A stretch of DNA of 64,000 bases, taken from assembly GCA_003313425.1 (NCBI GenBank), contig NHZP01000072.1, positions 124,001-188,000 on the forward strand, in the 5' to 3' direction. Shown here piece by piece: positions 11,888 through 22,701 of this stretch (positions within the stretch are counted from its first letter, which is position 1; each line of letters begins with the position of its first letter). Below the pieces are notes generated by a model, which did no database searches, was not told the origin of the DNA, and saw only the letters and a program-made list of their open reading frames with translations. A program made the position numbers and the translations under genes. Source of the stretch: Pseudopyrenochaeta lycopersici. Its lineage: Eukaryota; Ascomycota; Dothideomycetes; Pleosporales; Pseudopyrenochaetaceae.

Positions 11888-13225
11888 AGCGAGGCCGCAT
11901 CTCGTATGCTATCTTTGCTTTGGCGATCTCGTCTTTCCTGGTTGGGCACTGGCGGCTCCACGCTTCGTGGTCGCCGCGGCAGAGGGTACATTTCCTGGGC
12001 GCGTTCCGGTCCGACTTGGCTGGGCAGTCCCGGGTGTTGTGCTCCTGCGCACAGTAGCCACATGCTGTTGGTGCCTTGCACTGGGTTCCTATGTGGCCGT
12101 ATTTTTTGGCACTTGAAGCACTGCTTCACGCGACACTGTCTCTCGTATCGCTCGCACTGGAAGACCTCGCCCTGCCAGACTAGGCCCTCGTCTATGATCT
12201 TGTTTGTGTCCTCTGGCTTGGTGAATTCGATGGTGATGGTTGATACGGTCTTAGCGGCAGCGTCTCTAGTCAGCCATCCTATGTGTCGGATCTCAGCCTG
12301 GGGGATGAACGGTCTGTTGTCCTGCAGGATCTGGTTCCTGTTCTCTTAGAACTTGTCTATATCCATCGTATTGGTGCGGATGCCGTGAGCGAGGACGCCG
12401 TACGTCGGGGTCTGTATGCTAGCCCCGTTGCCGATGCGCATAGCCCAATCGTCTGCGAACTGTCGGAGTGCTTCGACTTCGGTACTAGTGGCTGCATTGA
12501 CGCTCAGGTCTCTGCTCTTAAGCTGGTTAGATGACACAATCTTCACGCCTGCAATGTTCTCGTTCCCGCTTTGCTCAATTGCACGCTCTACGTGAGCTTT
12601 AAGGTTGCAGGGGTTCATCGCCCGAAGGGCCTGTACGGTGAGCGGATCTCTGATGTTCACGATGACCTCACGTTGCGTCTGCACAATTGGTGCTTTGCGA
12701 CTCTGTGTATTATATGTACCTGCTAGTGGGGGACCTCTAGCTGCCGCTGCAGCGTATGACACTGGCCCGTTCGTCTGCTGTTGTGGTGCTTTATTCTTGA
12801 TCTCTCTCGCCATCTCTAGGGTCGCTTTCCCTACTTCTGTTGCTTCTTTCGCAGCGGCCCTCGCCTCCTCCGCTGTGTTACCATTCTGCTGTATACTTGC
12901 AGCTGTCTGTTGCATGATTTCTGTAGTGTTCTTGAGCTCGCTCTTGATCTGATCGAGGGCTTGTGCGGTGTGTTCCGCAGTAGCTTTGGCCTCAGTTTGT
13001 GCGACCCTGAGGGCGTCGCAGATAGTGCCAAGGTCAGGCGTGTGCTGCGTCTTCAAGACGAACATCAGTGCACTGCGAATGACATCTCCAGCAAGGTCCG
13101 CTGGCACGGTCTGGCTGCCATTGTGCTCGAGAGTGTTCAGCACATCGTGAAGAAATGCGCTGAGGGCGGTAGCATGCTCGCGAAGCGGGGTAGGCCATGT
13201 CGCCCTTCGAGGCCACGGTCGCCAT
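11888..13225 (-). pseudogene. LINE ORF1 (gag-like, three zinc knuckles), broken
   Basis: Coding on the minus strand from about 13225. A Gln/Ala-rich coiled N-terminal part and an RRM-like central part (VIVNIRDP ... LKAHVERAIE) read to a TAA at about 12346-12348. In the same frame, reading continues as ENRNQILQDNRPFIPQAEIR, IGWLTRDAA and FQCERYERQC. Three zinc knuckles follow: CFKCQKYGHIGTQC, CGYCAQEHNTRDC and CTLCRGDHEAWSRQC. An extra A in an A-run at about 12105 shifts the frame within the first knuckle, and the extreme 5' end also needs a frame change. The domain order is that of Tad-type ORF1, an RNA chaperone/nucleocapsid protein. At least two inactivating changes. Confidence 0.75.
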
Positions 13226-13586
13226 GACTTCTACGAGCGATATACTGCGTTAATTCCAAAAATTGAAATACTCGCTGTTGTCGTGTTTTTCGCGGGGAGC
13301 AACGTCACAAGCTGCATGAGCGTCGAAAATCGAGGCTGGCGTCTCCGACCTTGGCACGGCGAGATGGGGCCTTGGTCGGCCCGATGATAACGCGGCACTT
13401 CTGATTGACTACATGCAAACACACCGAAACACAACGGGTTTATCGCTTTGTAATACTCTTCTACGATATCTTCACACAGAACTAGATTGGGATTATGGAA
13501 AAAATAATGGTAAGAAAGCGATTCCGGTGAATCTGACATTGTAGATGCTTGTTCTAATACTACTACGCACACTTTGGGATGGTCTA
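13226..13586. other. probable LINE 5' untranslated region or unique flank
   Basis: No recognisable gene. A 113-codon open frame on the minus strand (13231-13572, first ATG MSDSPESLSYH) overlaps it but has no motif. Its position directly upstream of the LINE ORF1 makes an untranslated leader the simplest reading. Confidence 0.35.
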
Positions 13587-15448
13587 ACGTACTTCACAAG
13601 CGAGTTAGTCACACAAGCGAATTAGTCAAGTGTGCCAAGACACCCACCGAAACATTTCATCCGTCTACCTCATCACCACCATGCCCGTAAATTCGAAGAT
13701 TCGGGACAACATGCGAGAAGGAAGAATTGACTGTGCAATAAAAGCGTTACAAAGGAACGAAATCTCAAGCATTAGGAGAGCAGCGAGTATATATCGCGTA
13801 AACCATGAAACACTCAGACGTCGCCTCCAAGGCCACCCTGCACGCACCGAAACCGTTATAAACAACAGAAACCTTGACGACGATGAAGAACAGACATTGA
13901 CTGAGTGGATATTAGATCTTGCGGCCCGCGGTTATCCCCCTCGCAAGTGGATAGTTGAGGACACAGCTAATATGCTGCGTTAACTGCGGGGTAAGCCGCC
14001 AGTCGGAAATGTTGGGTCAACAACTACGTTGGACGCACCGCTGAAGTGCAAATTGCGCAGAGCAAGAAATGCGACTACCAAAGAGCAGAACGGGAGGACC
14101 CTGAGGTGATCAAGGAGCATTTTCAGCTTTTCAAGAATGTGGCGAACAAGTATGGCATACAAGACGATGATATCTACAACATGGACGAGATAGGCTTTCT
14201 AAGAGGTGATATTGGTACAGCCAAAGTTGTGACGGCAAGAGATGGCCCTAAATACCACATACAGCCTGGTGATCGTGACTGGATGACGGTTATTGAATGC
14301 ATAAATGTCGCCAAACGCCGTATACCAGCCATGGTTATCGCTAAAGGGAAGGTGTTCCAGAACGTCTGGTTTGATAAGGACGCAGGCCTTCCAGATGACT
14401 GGGTGATCGCCCATAGCGAAACCGGATGGTCTAATGACAGATTAGGTTACATATGGCTTACAGAGGTGCTTGATCCTTATAGGAAGCAACACACCAAAGG
14501 CACCAAACGACTCCTCATTATGGATGGACACAGCAGCCATTGTTCAGAGCCATTCGTGACCTACGCAAGGAATAACAACATTATCCCGTTATGGCTACCC
14601 TCACATACCTAGCATATTCTGCAACCATTAGATGTTGCCTGCTTCAGTTCAGTTAAGAAGCGCTATCGTCGAGGGGTAGAGATGTTGGCTCGTGATGGCC
14701 AGAACTACGTTGATGTGGACAACTTCCTTCGGATCTACGCTGCTGGTCGTCCTCACGCGCTGAGTAACAGCAATATCGAAAGCACCCTTAAAGCCACCGG
14801 CATTTTTCCATTCAATCCCGACGAGGTGCTTGACGGATTGGGTGTGATCAACCCCCCACCACCCTCTGAGCCTTGTTCGTCCTCAACAAATTCGGTCACC
14901 AACACACCCAAAACGGTGCGCCAGATTGAGAAGCAGCAGAGAGCTATAAGACGCCGACAACATGTGCTTGAGCGACGGTCCACGTCACCTACGATGGTTG
15001 CAATGAAAAAAATAGCGAAGAGTGCTAAATTGGCTTTACAAGCGTCAGCAATCATAACCGAGGAACTCGAGCGTTCAAAGGCTCTCAACGCTAAAGTGGT
15101 TAAAAAGCGCAACGTTAAAGTCAAGTATATTACCCAAAGAGAGAATCTTACAATCAAGGAGGCAGTTGAGCTATCACAGGAGTCTATAGCACCTCCAGAA
15201 GCTACACAAAGTGAGGGTGGCGATGTGACACCAAAGGATTCAAGTCCAGCTCTGCGCCGCTGTAGGGGGTGTACGTCAACCAGGCATAGTATAAGGACTT
15301 GCCCAACACGTAAGAAACCTTGCGCAATATAATCATCATACAAAATTAGATGGTAGTGTCATAATGCAAGAAGATGGTGGTGTTGTTCGTGGTGCCAAGA
15401 AATGCCTGACTAATTCGCTTGTGTGACTAACTCGCTTGTGAAGTACGT
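13587..15448 (+). mobile_element. pogo/Fot1-like element G
   Basis: The ends are ACGTACTT followed by two 17-bp units, CACAAGCGAGTTAGTCA (13595-13611) and CACAAGCGAATTAGTCA (13612-13628), with the same arrangement inverted at the right end. TA duplications lie at 13585-13586 and 15449-15450. The length is 1,862 bp. The transposase is broken. Confidence 0.92.
13681..15332 (+). pseudogene. transposase of element G, two stops and a frameshift
   Basis: The ATG at 13681 opens an HTH region (AASIYRVNHETLRRRLQG, residues about 30-55), ending at TAA 13981-13983. The frame then changes near 14010, where CWVNNYVGRTAEVQ-type sequence is in another phase. It continues through YNMDEIGFLRGDIG, LLIMDGHSSHCSEPF and WLPSHT to a TAG at 14610-14612 (Ser expected), then HILQPLDVACFSSVKK. 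The C-terminus has a knuckle CRGCTSTRHSIRTC at about 15268-15309. All parts of a DDE_1 transposase are present, but it cannot be translated whole. Confidence 0.88.
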
Positions 15449-16215
15449 TATGTGAACTACATTAAGCCAAGGTGTTTGTGGCCTTGAAGATACCTTGTGC
15501 ACTTGTGCACGGTTTAATTGACCTTTCGCAAGGTACGTGGTGCAGCATTCTTCTTGGTGGTTATCAAGCTCATGCCTTGCGCACCATTACGACATGCTTC
15601 CAAGACACTGTCGCTGCGGTAGTGCTTTGACAGGGTCACCCCGAAAATCATCGGGACAGGCTTTGGGTACGTCACATTCCATCGGACGTGTGCCGGAACC
15701 CAGTCGTACATACATATCACGTGCGCAACTTTCGACGAATGAACAGATAATGTTTCGATCAACTGTTCGGTTTTCTGTTCTCGTTCTAGAAAACTCTGTT
15801 TCCCTTGTTGAGCCCGATGTTTAGCCAGTCTCCCGCTCTCATCGCCCATCATACGCAAGCCTTCCCTTCGCTAAGCCAATTACAGGGCGGTCAATAGGAC
15901 CTTGTGCTGCAACCGTCTGTCGGCAGTATTCCAGGGCGCAGAGTGAGGGTGGCGCGGCAGTGGGTGTACTGGGCGGTGTCTAACTCATGCTTTGAAATGA
16001 CGCTCACACCATGGACTTAACGGTTGTTGAGCACTAATCCCCGATGTTGGAACAGGAATGCAGTGAAAATTTAGCATGTCAGCATAGATGCAATAATAAG
16101 GTGGGTTTTTTAAACCTACGGCAGTACGCATGATTTACGACTTGGTACATAAATTTTATCCAGTCTTCTGTTAATCTCTCGGTAACTGCTTGTATTTCCC
16201 TACAATAAACACAAA
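15449..16215. other. no firm gene; one weak open frame on the minus strand
   Basis: A 113-codon frame (15852-15514, minus) starts with MMGDESGRLAKHRAQQ and has no domain I recognise. It could be a chance frame or the end of a decayed gene. The rest is featureless up to the aldo-keto reductase. Confidence 0.3.
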
Positions 16216-17528
16216 ATGGTCAAGACACTTCCTTTTGCTGACATCGAGGTTCCCACGCCCGGCTTCGGTGCCATGGGCATCAGCGCTTTTATGGGGACCA
16301 GTCTTAGCTACGAGGAAGCTGAGCCTGTTCTCCTCAAGGCTGTCGAGGCAGGATGCACATTTTGGGATACTGCTGTATGTTGCCAATGCTTCCGCTTGTA
16401 CAGTCTACTATAGTGAAGTAGTAAAGACTTAACGGTAGCCATACAGGTTGTATACCAAGCCGGAGCCAACGAAAAGCTCCTCGGCGATTTTATCAGGAAG
16501 CACAACCTCCGCGACAAGATTTTCCGTAAGTTCAAACAATATCGCTCAAATGAGCTCCAAGGTGCGGCACTACTGACATGATGCCGTTATTGCTAGTTGC
16601 TTCCAAGTGCGGATTCGACGTCTTTGGGGGGAATGGACGCGTCACCAATTCGCGATCTCATATTCACGAGTACATTGATGGCACAATTGAAAGATTAGGA
16701 TTTACCCCGGATCTATATTACTTGCATCGGATTGATCCCAGTACGTCGAAAGAGCCGGCTGGACTCAGAGAGCGGGTGACTAACGCGCGCAGACACACCG
16801 CTTGAGGAGTCAACTACAGCTCTAGATGAGATTAGAAAGGCGGGCAAGACCAAGTACATTGGTCTTTCGGAATGCTCTGCGGCGACGCTCCGCAAAGCCA
16901 ACTCAAGTAGGTTTAAAGTTGGACACCAGTTTCACCACTGACATGAGGCCTTCAACGGTTAGTCGCCAAGATCGACGCCGTCCAAGCAGAGTATTCGGCT
17001 TTTGAGACTGTTCACGAGACTAGCGGCCTTATCGATACCTGCAAAGAGCTTGGCGTGGCTTTTGTAGCGTTTAGCCCTCTCGGCCACGGCTGGCTCGTCG
17101 ACGACTTCCCATTCAAGTCCCCCAATGACTTTGCGCCAGATGACTTCCGTCGCTCCTGTAAGTTCCTCCCCGTTTGAACCATTCTCGGCATATGGTAAAA
17201 AGTAGATTTTCTAACATTTGATCAATAAACAGCTCCGAAATTCCAAGGAGAAAACTTCTACAAGAACTTGGCCATTACAGAAGAGATCAAGAAGCTTGCC
17301 GTTCGCAAAGGATGCACTTTGGCACAGATTGCTCTTGCTTGGGTCGCTGCCCAGGGCATGATTGCCATTCCCGGCACCACGAAGCCCAAGCGCCTCGAGG
17401 AGAACTGGGCGTCTAGGGATATCGAGCTTACAGCAGAAGAGAAAAAAGAGCTGCGCAAGATTATTGATAAAGCTAAGCCTCATGGAAACAGGTTTGATGA
17501 GGCGCATGCCGCTATAGTTGGAAATTAA
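16216..17528 (+). CDS. aldo-keto reductase, six exons, intact
   Basis: Exons 16216-16374, 16447-16525, 16597-16740, 16793-16906, 16963-17157 and 17233-17528 give 328 aa. All five introns are GT-AG and 52-75 bp. The catalytic tetrad of NAD(P)H-dependent aldo-keto reductases is complete: Asp51 and Tyr56 (FWDTA.VY), Lys83 (ASKCG), His123 (YYLHRIDP). Later signatures are [26 protein letters not shown] and the cofactor motif [15 protein letters not shown]. Length and order fit the YakC/AKR13-like class of cytosolic carbonyl reductases; substrate cannot be read from sequence. The Tyr motif is VVYQ rather than the common xxYG. No damage is visible, so this is one of the few live host genes among transposons. 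Confidence 0.92.
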
Positions 17529-17826
17529 GACACGTGCTGTAGTCTAATCACTTATCAACTTAAAAGTTTAGCATAGTCGGCGTTGACCTCGATTATGCCT
17601 CCCCTACCCTTTCTTACTCTATGGAGGTGCCGTTCTCTAGCTGACCTTGCTTCATGATAGAGACATGAATGTACGAAGCCGCGATCTTCGCCCAGCACGC
17701 GATTAAAGACGACCGTCTAACAAAGCGATAGAACGGCGTCTTAGTGTTGTCTGGTCTTACATTTCCTCAGATCCCTTCACCTACCTCGCGCGGCATTTAA
17801 TTTAGCAGATTCTTTTCACATCATTA

Positions 17827-18210
17827 TTAATTGCGTACGTCTTGTAGTATCGCATTACAAGCGCTAGCGTGTATTTCCGGAAAACTGCTCAAGTCTAGTC
17901 CAGCAGTCTGAACCCAAACTTGCGCAACAGAGTCCTCATATGAGACATTTCCACACAATGGCAAATGTCGTCCACGTGCTCTAACATCACAGTAGCAAGG
18001 AATTAATAAGGCACAGTAAAACCTATGACCGACAGTAAGGAACGACAAAATTGCCACGCAAAAGAACTCTTGCATGATGCTTTCCAGATCAATGGTAGTA
18101 CCATGTCCTGGCCGCCTGTTACATATAAAACATAAACTTAGAACTACTACACAGGAAAGACCAATTAATAGAAGGACTAATACTACAGTCTTTAGAACCT
18201 CCGGAACCAT
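17827..18210 (-). CDS. hypothetical small membrane protein
   Basis: The ATG at 18210 opens 127 aa with two hydrophobic stretches, residues about 6-28 (VLKTVVLVLLLIGLSCVVVL) and about 47-72. The C-terminal half has several Cys and no motif. It starts about 90 bp from an LTR cluster and has no visible intron. It could be a real gene, a relic, or a chance frame. Confidence 0.3.
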   Translation of the reverse strand: MVPEVLKTVVLVLLLIGLSCVVVLSLCFICNRRPGHGTTIDLESIMQEFFCVAILSFLTVGHRFYCALLIPCYCDVRARGRHLPLCGNVSYEDSVAQVWVQTAGLDLSSFPEIHASACNAILQDVRN

Positions 18211-18302
18211 ACCACTTTATAGAAAGGAGGGGAGAGAACACATAAATAATTAATCAATTACACTTATCATCAAAAATTCATTGAAGATTAACCCTGTCAG
18301 AT

Positions 18303-18753
18303 TGTCAAATGCAAGGTGCGTCCCGGAAACAGTATGCTGTTAGATCTACAGCACAGCAGCGAGGGTACGCGAAACTGTTGTTGACAGGTCTAGAAAGTAC
18401 GGTGATATCTGATCGGAGAGACCGAAATTTTAGACTTTCGGTGAGACCGAGAATATCGGATTGACCGTCGGCCAGTCCGAAGAGCTGAAGTTGAGACCGC
18501 AGATATAAAGACTAGGCTGCGCTCTGAAGAAAGAGATAGAGATAACACACAGAATAGAGATAATACAAAGTCTATTGAGAGTTGCATCACATGTGCCACG
18601 TATTTGAGTACTCAAACCAATAACTGTATTGTAGTACAAAGTTCGGGTGTAACCAGTTGGGACACACACACTACATAAATGAAAAAAAAACACGATCAAT
18701 ACAATCAATTCTCATCCATTTTTCTGACCAAAAAGATTCATTAAATTCTGACA
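18303..18753 (+). repeat. solo LTR (TGTCAAATGC...TCTGACA), split by another insertion
   Basis: The LTR starts TGTCAAATGCAAGGTGCG and ends ATTAAATTCTGACA. It shares the core (GTACAAAG.TCGGGTGTAACCA) with the other LTRs in the window. Removing the insertion at 18379-18622 leaves about 202 bp. Immediately upstream (about 18268-18300) is the tail of another LTR copy, so several insertions are stacked here. No clear 5-bp duplication flanks the outer LTR. Confidence 0.75.
18379..18622. repeat. 244-bp insertion (solo LTR of another family)
   Basis: It starts TGTTGACAGG and ends CAAACCAATA. A perfect 5-bp duplication ACTGT flanks it (18374-18378 and 18623-18627), and the flanking LTR becomes continuous when it is removed. 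The 3' end is TA instead of the expected CA, which lowers the certainty of the LTR call. Confidence 0.65.
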
Positions 18754-18763
18754 AATAACTTTA

Positions 18764-20598
18764 ACGTAAACCACAAGCGAGTGAGTCACACAAGCGAGTG
18801 AGCCAGCCCACCAAGTTTGCACACCTCTACAAGCGTACAACTCAACCATAAACTCAAATACTATATAGATATTACTATACTAGCTTAAGTAGTACCTATA
18901 GCATCTTTTTTGAACGTGCGCGAGTTGTGTCCAGTCTCTCTGCACTTTCTGCAGCGTGCTGGAGCCTGGCGGCTGCGCTCTGCCTGCTCTCTATTTTGAC
19001 GCTGTTCACGCTCTAATTGCTGCTCAACCTCCTTTTGAGCAATTATATCCTCTCCTTGCCGCTTTGTTAAGACTCCATGCTTCTGAATCCGCTTCCTCTT
19101 ACGCTGCTTACGCTCTGTTGCTGCCTTATTAGCTCGTTCAAGGCTAGCAATCTGATCGCGCATCAGCTCAGCTGAGAGCATCATAACTGAAGCTCCTTTC
19201 TTAAGCTGGTTAATCTTCTCAATTATAGATGCAGGTGACGAGCTTCTATGTTGCCTCACGCGATCGCGTATAAGAGTTGACTGAGCTTCAAGCTCGCGGA
19301 TGTTGCTTGGTGTTCTAGCTACCCAGAGAGCTTCTGGTAGAGTAGCTGGTGGTGTAGGTGTACGCAGCTGTACATCTAGCTTTGATAGGACAGCTTCTGG
19401 CTGGAGAGGGACAAGGCCTGCGCCTCGCAAAGCAGAGCAGATATTAGCTGCAGTGAACGCTTCGTCAAAAGCTGCCTTAAAGGCTGGCAGAAATTCAAGC
19501 TTAGTGACGTGGTTGATGTAGTCTCTCATTAAGCGCTCTATCTGACGACTGTACGCCTTCTTGAGAGGAGGGAAGCAGCCAACGTCAAGAGGCTGCAGCA
19601 GATGAGATGAGTGAGGTGGCATGCAGAGGGTATAGATGTTGCTCTCTCTGCAGATCTCTTGAAATTCAAGAGACTCATGACTCTCATGGCCATCAAGGAT
19701 AAGTAGCCGACGCGCGCCTGCTGCTCTCTTCTTTGTGTGAGCATCAAAGTGCTTTAGCCACGCTACTCCAAGCTCATTGGTTGTCCAGCCGTTATCACTA
19801 ACTGAGATAGCCCAGTCGCGCGGGATAGCATCTTCCTGGTACCAGGCAGAGAGGTGATACTGGCTAGCAAAGATTAGGGAGGGTGGGACTGCCCAGCCAG
19901 TAGCATTGATTCCTTGAATGACTGTCACCCACTCACGACTACCTGGCTGAACAGCCTTTGGCCGCCCTCTCCTCTCTGACCCAGTCACAACAAGCTGAGT
20001 CATTATCTTGCCCATCATAAAGCCAGCTTCATCAAAGTTGAAAGTGTCCTCGTCTGCGATGCCATACTTGGCTTTTGTCTCCTCTACTCGCTTGAACCAG
20101 GGCTCAGTTACTCTTGAATCCTCGCATAGAGCTCTCTTTCTATCATAAGGTCGACTGAGCTGTGTCTTAAGGCTGTCTGTACGCTTAACAAAGTTGGATG
20201 GCCAATTCAGCCCAACCTGGCCTCCACCACGCGCTGCTAGTAGCTTATCAGCCATAGCACGCACAGCTAGTAGTGTTGGCGGAAATCCACGTTGGTCTAA
20301 GTCCAAGATATACCCAGTAATCGCCTCCTCTTCTGGCTTAGTAAGTTTCTTTGAGTTGGGCTGGCAATTGCGTCTTGCAGTAGTACCAGCGCGTCGGCGA
20401 CGGACTGTTCTTTCAGACACATTAAAGACTGCTGCAGCAGGCCGGTTGCCATAAATTTGACGCGCATTAATAGCTGAGATAGCAAGCTGGATATCTGATT
20501 CATTTGAAGGCATTTGAGGGGCGTTGCATAGAGCTATTGTACGTTGAGATGAGATAGGTGCTCAAACTTGGTGGGGTGCGGCGCTCGCTTGTGGGTTA
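18764..20598 (-). mobile_element. pogo/Fot1-like element C
   Basis: The left end starts at 18764 with ACGTAAAC and two 17-bp units (18772-18788 and 18789-18805), after a TA at 18762-18763. The right end shows one unit only (CTCGCTTGTGGG at about 20584-20595) and its last bases are missing or replaced where element E begins at 20599. The ends are therefore unequal, although the gene inside is intact. Confidence 0.8.
18885..20513 (-). CDS. transposase of element C (pogo/DDE_1), intact frame
   Basis: A single 542-aa frame starts at ATG 20513. The N-terminal Psq/CENP-B-like DNA-binding region is about residues 1-130 (AAAVFNVSERTVRRRRAG as recognition part, then GQVGLNWPSNFVKRTDSL). The DDE catalytic core runs from FNFDEAGFMMGKI through [15 protein letters not shown] to [25 protein letters not shown] basic coiled segment (RKQRKRKRIQK) follows, then a C-terminal knuckle CRKCRETGHNSRTF in which the last Cys is Phe. 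Related frames occur in B, D, F and G. This is the only transposase of its group here without any stop or frameshift, but the unequal TIRs may prevent movement. Confidence 0.9.
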   Translation of the reverse strand: MPSNESDIQLAISAINARQIYGNRPAAAVFNVSERTVRRRRAGTTARRNCQPNSKKLTKPEEEAITGYILDLDQRGFPPTLLAVRAMADKLLAARGGGQVGLNWPSNFVKRTDSLKTQLSRPYDRKRALCEDSRVTEPWFKRVEETKAKYGIADEDTFNFDEAGFMMGKIMTQLVVTGSERRGRPKAVQPGSREWVTVIQGINATGWAVPPSLIFASQYHLSAWYQEDAIPRDWAISVSDNGWTTNELGVAWLKHFDAHTKKRAAGARRLLILDGHESHESLEFQEICRESNIYTLCMPPHSSHLLQPLDVGCFPPLKKAYSRQIERLMRDYINHVTKLEFLPAFKAAFDEAFTAANICSALRGAGLVPLQPEAVLSKLDVQLRTPTPPATLPEALWVARTPSNIRELEAQSTLIRDRVRQHRSSSPASIIEKINQLKKGASVMMLSAELMRDQIASLERANKAATERKQRKRKRIQKHGVLTKRQGEDIIAQKEVEQQLEREQRQNREQAERSRQAPARCRKCRETGHNSRTFKKDAIGTT

Positions 20599-22699
20599 AC
20601 GTGTTCCACCACCTGATGCACGTCCCCACCTGATGCACGCGAACACCAAATTTCATCAAAATTTCAACGCGTAACAACACCACGAATATTAACGATATGG
20701 AGGACGCGCTTGCTGCGCTGCAATCCTTGAAGCTTGGAGAATCGTTCTGTTACGCGGATGTTGCAAAAAAATATGGTGTTAACCGGTCAACGCTGTCGCG
20801 CCGTCATAGAGGTGTTACTCGGAGCCATGCATCTAAAATCGATAACAGCAAATTACTCAACACCACACAAGAAGCTGAGCTTATAGAGTATATTCATAAG
20901 CTTTGCAGACGTGGATTACCTCCTTCAAAGCCTATGATTCGAAATTTCGCATCCCAAATCGCTCAAAAGCCAGCAGGCAAAAACTGGGTTGACCGCTTCG
21001 TCGCACGGCATAACATCGAGCTCATATCTCACTGGGCATCCACCCTCGATCGTAACCGCTTCAAAGCTGATTCTGCCTTCAAGTATAGCCTCTACTTTGA
21101 GCTCCTAAAGCAGAAAATTACAGAATATCGTGTTGATAGTCGCTATATGTACAATATGGATGAGAAAGGCTTCCTCATTGGTATACTCTCTAAGAGTAAA
21201 CGCGTGTTTTCTAGGAGCATGTATGAGTCAGGAAAACTGAGGCACATCATCCAGGATGGTAATCGCGAGTGGATTACTACTATAGCTTGCATCTGTGCTG
21301 ATGGTACAGCTCTTTCGCCAGCGCTCATCTACCAGGCTGCCTCTGGTGCCATACAAGATACCTGGTTACAAGATTTTGAGGCTGCACAACACGAAGCCTT
21401 CTTTACCTCATCACCAAGTGGATGGACAAGCAACGATATTGGCCTAAGCTGGCTCAAACAAGTCTTCAATCGCGAGACTAAAGCTAAGGCGCGCAGCTCG
21501 TGGCGGCTGCTCATCCTCGATGGCCACGGATCTCACGTAACTATGGATTTTATAGATTTTTGCGACAACAACAAGATACTCCTCGCTGTACTACCTCCTC
21601 ATTCAACGCATACGCTTCACCCGCTTGATGTGTCCCTCTTCGCTCCTCTCGCAGCTGCCTACCGCGACGAACTCAATATCTTCATGCACAAAGCTCAAGG
21701 ATTTACCTCGATCACAAAACGCGATTTCTTCAAGTTATTCTATAGCGCCTGGCACTCAGCGTTCATAAAAACAACAATTTTGAAGGCGTTTGAGGTCACA
21801 GGGCTCTCACCTTTTGATCCAAACGTTATACTCAAAAGGTTCAAATCTGCAGCACCACGCAATAAGCGGCCATCCTCAAGCAGCAGCAGCTCATCTATAC
21901 TCAGTGCCAGCGATTAGAGAAAAATTAAGCAATTACTACGGCGTGCTGTGGAGGATATATACGATTCGAAGGCACAGAAGCTTAGCCAAGCGCTCCACAC
22001 AATCTTAGTCTAAAATACCTTACTTCAACACGAAAATAAGCAGCTTCGAGAGGCTCTAATTAATAAGAAGAAGCGCCGTAAGCGTGGCAAAGCTCTACTA
22101 CTTAAAGCTCCAAAGGAATACTATAGTAGAGCTGTTTTCTAGTTACCTAAGAAGATTCAAGAAGCTCGTGTACGACAGGAGCAGAAGGACAATGAAGATA
22201 AGGAGCTCCAACACCAAAAAAGTGAGGCTATTCAGCTACAGAAGCAACAGAAACAGCTCAAGGCAGAACAGCTTAAACAGAGGCGATTAATAAGAGTTAC
22301 AGCTAAGGAAGAGCGCGAGCATTTAAAGCTTCAGAAAGCTACCTATCGCGAGGAGCAAAAGGTCGCTTGTGAGCTTCAAAAACAGCTTAACCACACCTCA
22401 AATTGTTCAAATTAGGCAAGAGACGAAGCCTCAAGCTTACAGAAGCTTCAGAGGCTGTTGTGGTTGATGAGGATCCTGCTAAGGTTGATGTAGCTGCTCA
22501 TGCAAGCTCTCGCTCCGGGCGAACTATTCGACCGCCACAACGATTTATTACGTAATATGAGCCTGCGCAAATCTTCTATATAGTAGTTTAATCGTGACTC
22601 TAGAAAATATCGAAATAATAGCTCTTGTTGGTGGCTCTACAGTTTCAATTATTTTGCTGGTTGCATGGTGTTCCGCGTGCATCAGGTGGTGGAACACGT
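20599..22699 (+). mobile_element. pogo-like element E
   Basis: The ends start ACGTGTTCCACCACCTGATG. TA duplications lie at 20597-20598 and 22700-22701. The left end has two 17-bp units (20607-20623 and 20624-20640); the right end has one (22691-22675), so a unit was lost or gained. The length is 2,101 bp. Confidence 0.9.
20697..22554 (+). pseudogene. transposase of element E, decayed 3' half
   Basis: The first 406 codons (20697-21914) are open and include an HTH (VAKKYGVNRSTLSRRHRG), YNMDEKGFLIGIL, LLILDGHGSHVTMDF and LPPHSTHTLHPLDVSLF. After TAG 21915-21917 the same frame continues through a Lys/Gln-rich coiled region with further stops at about 22011 and 22138, each replacing what looks like Gln. 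Near 22410 the frame is lost, and a typical terminal motif (SGRTIRPPQRF) appears in another phase just before 22554. The full protein would have been about 610-620 aa. A shortened 406-aa product with the whole DDE core could still be made. Confidence 0.85.
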
Positions 22700-22701
22700 T
22701 A

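Noticed and set aside
20584..22701. C and E as one composite element
   Set aside because: E has its own TA duplication and complete ends, and E is opposite to C in coding direction.
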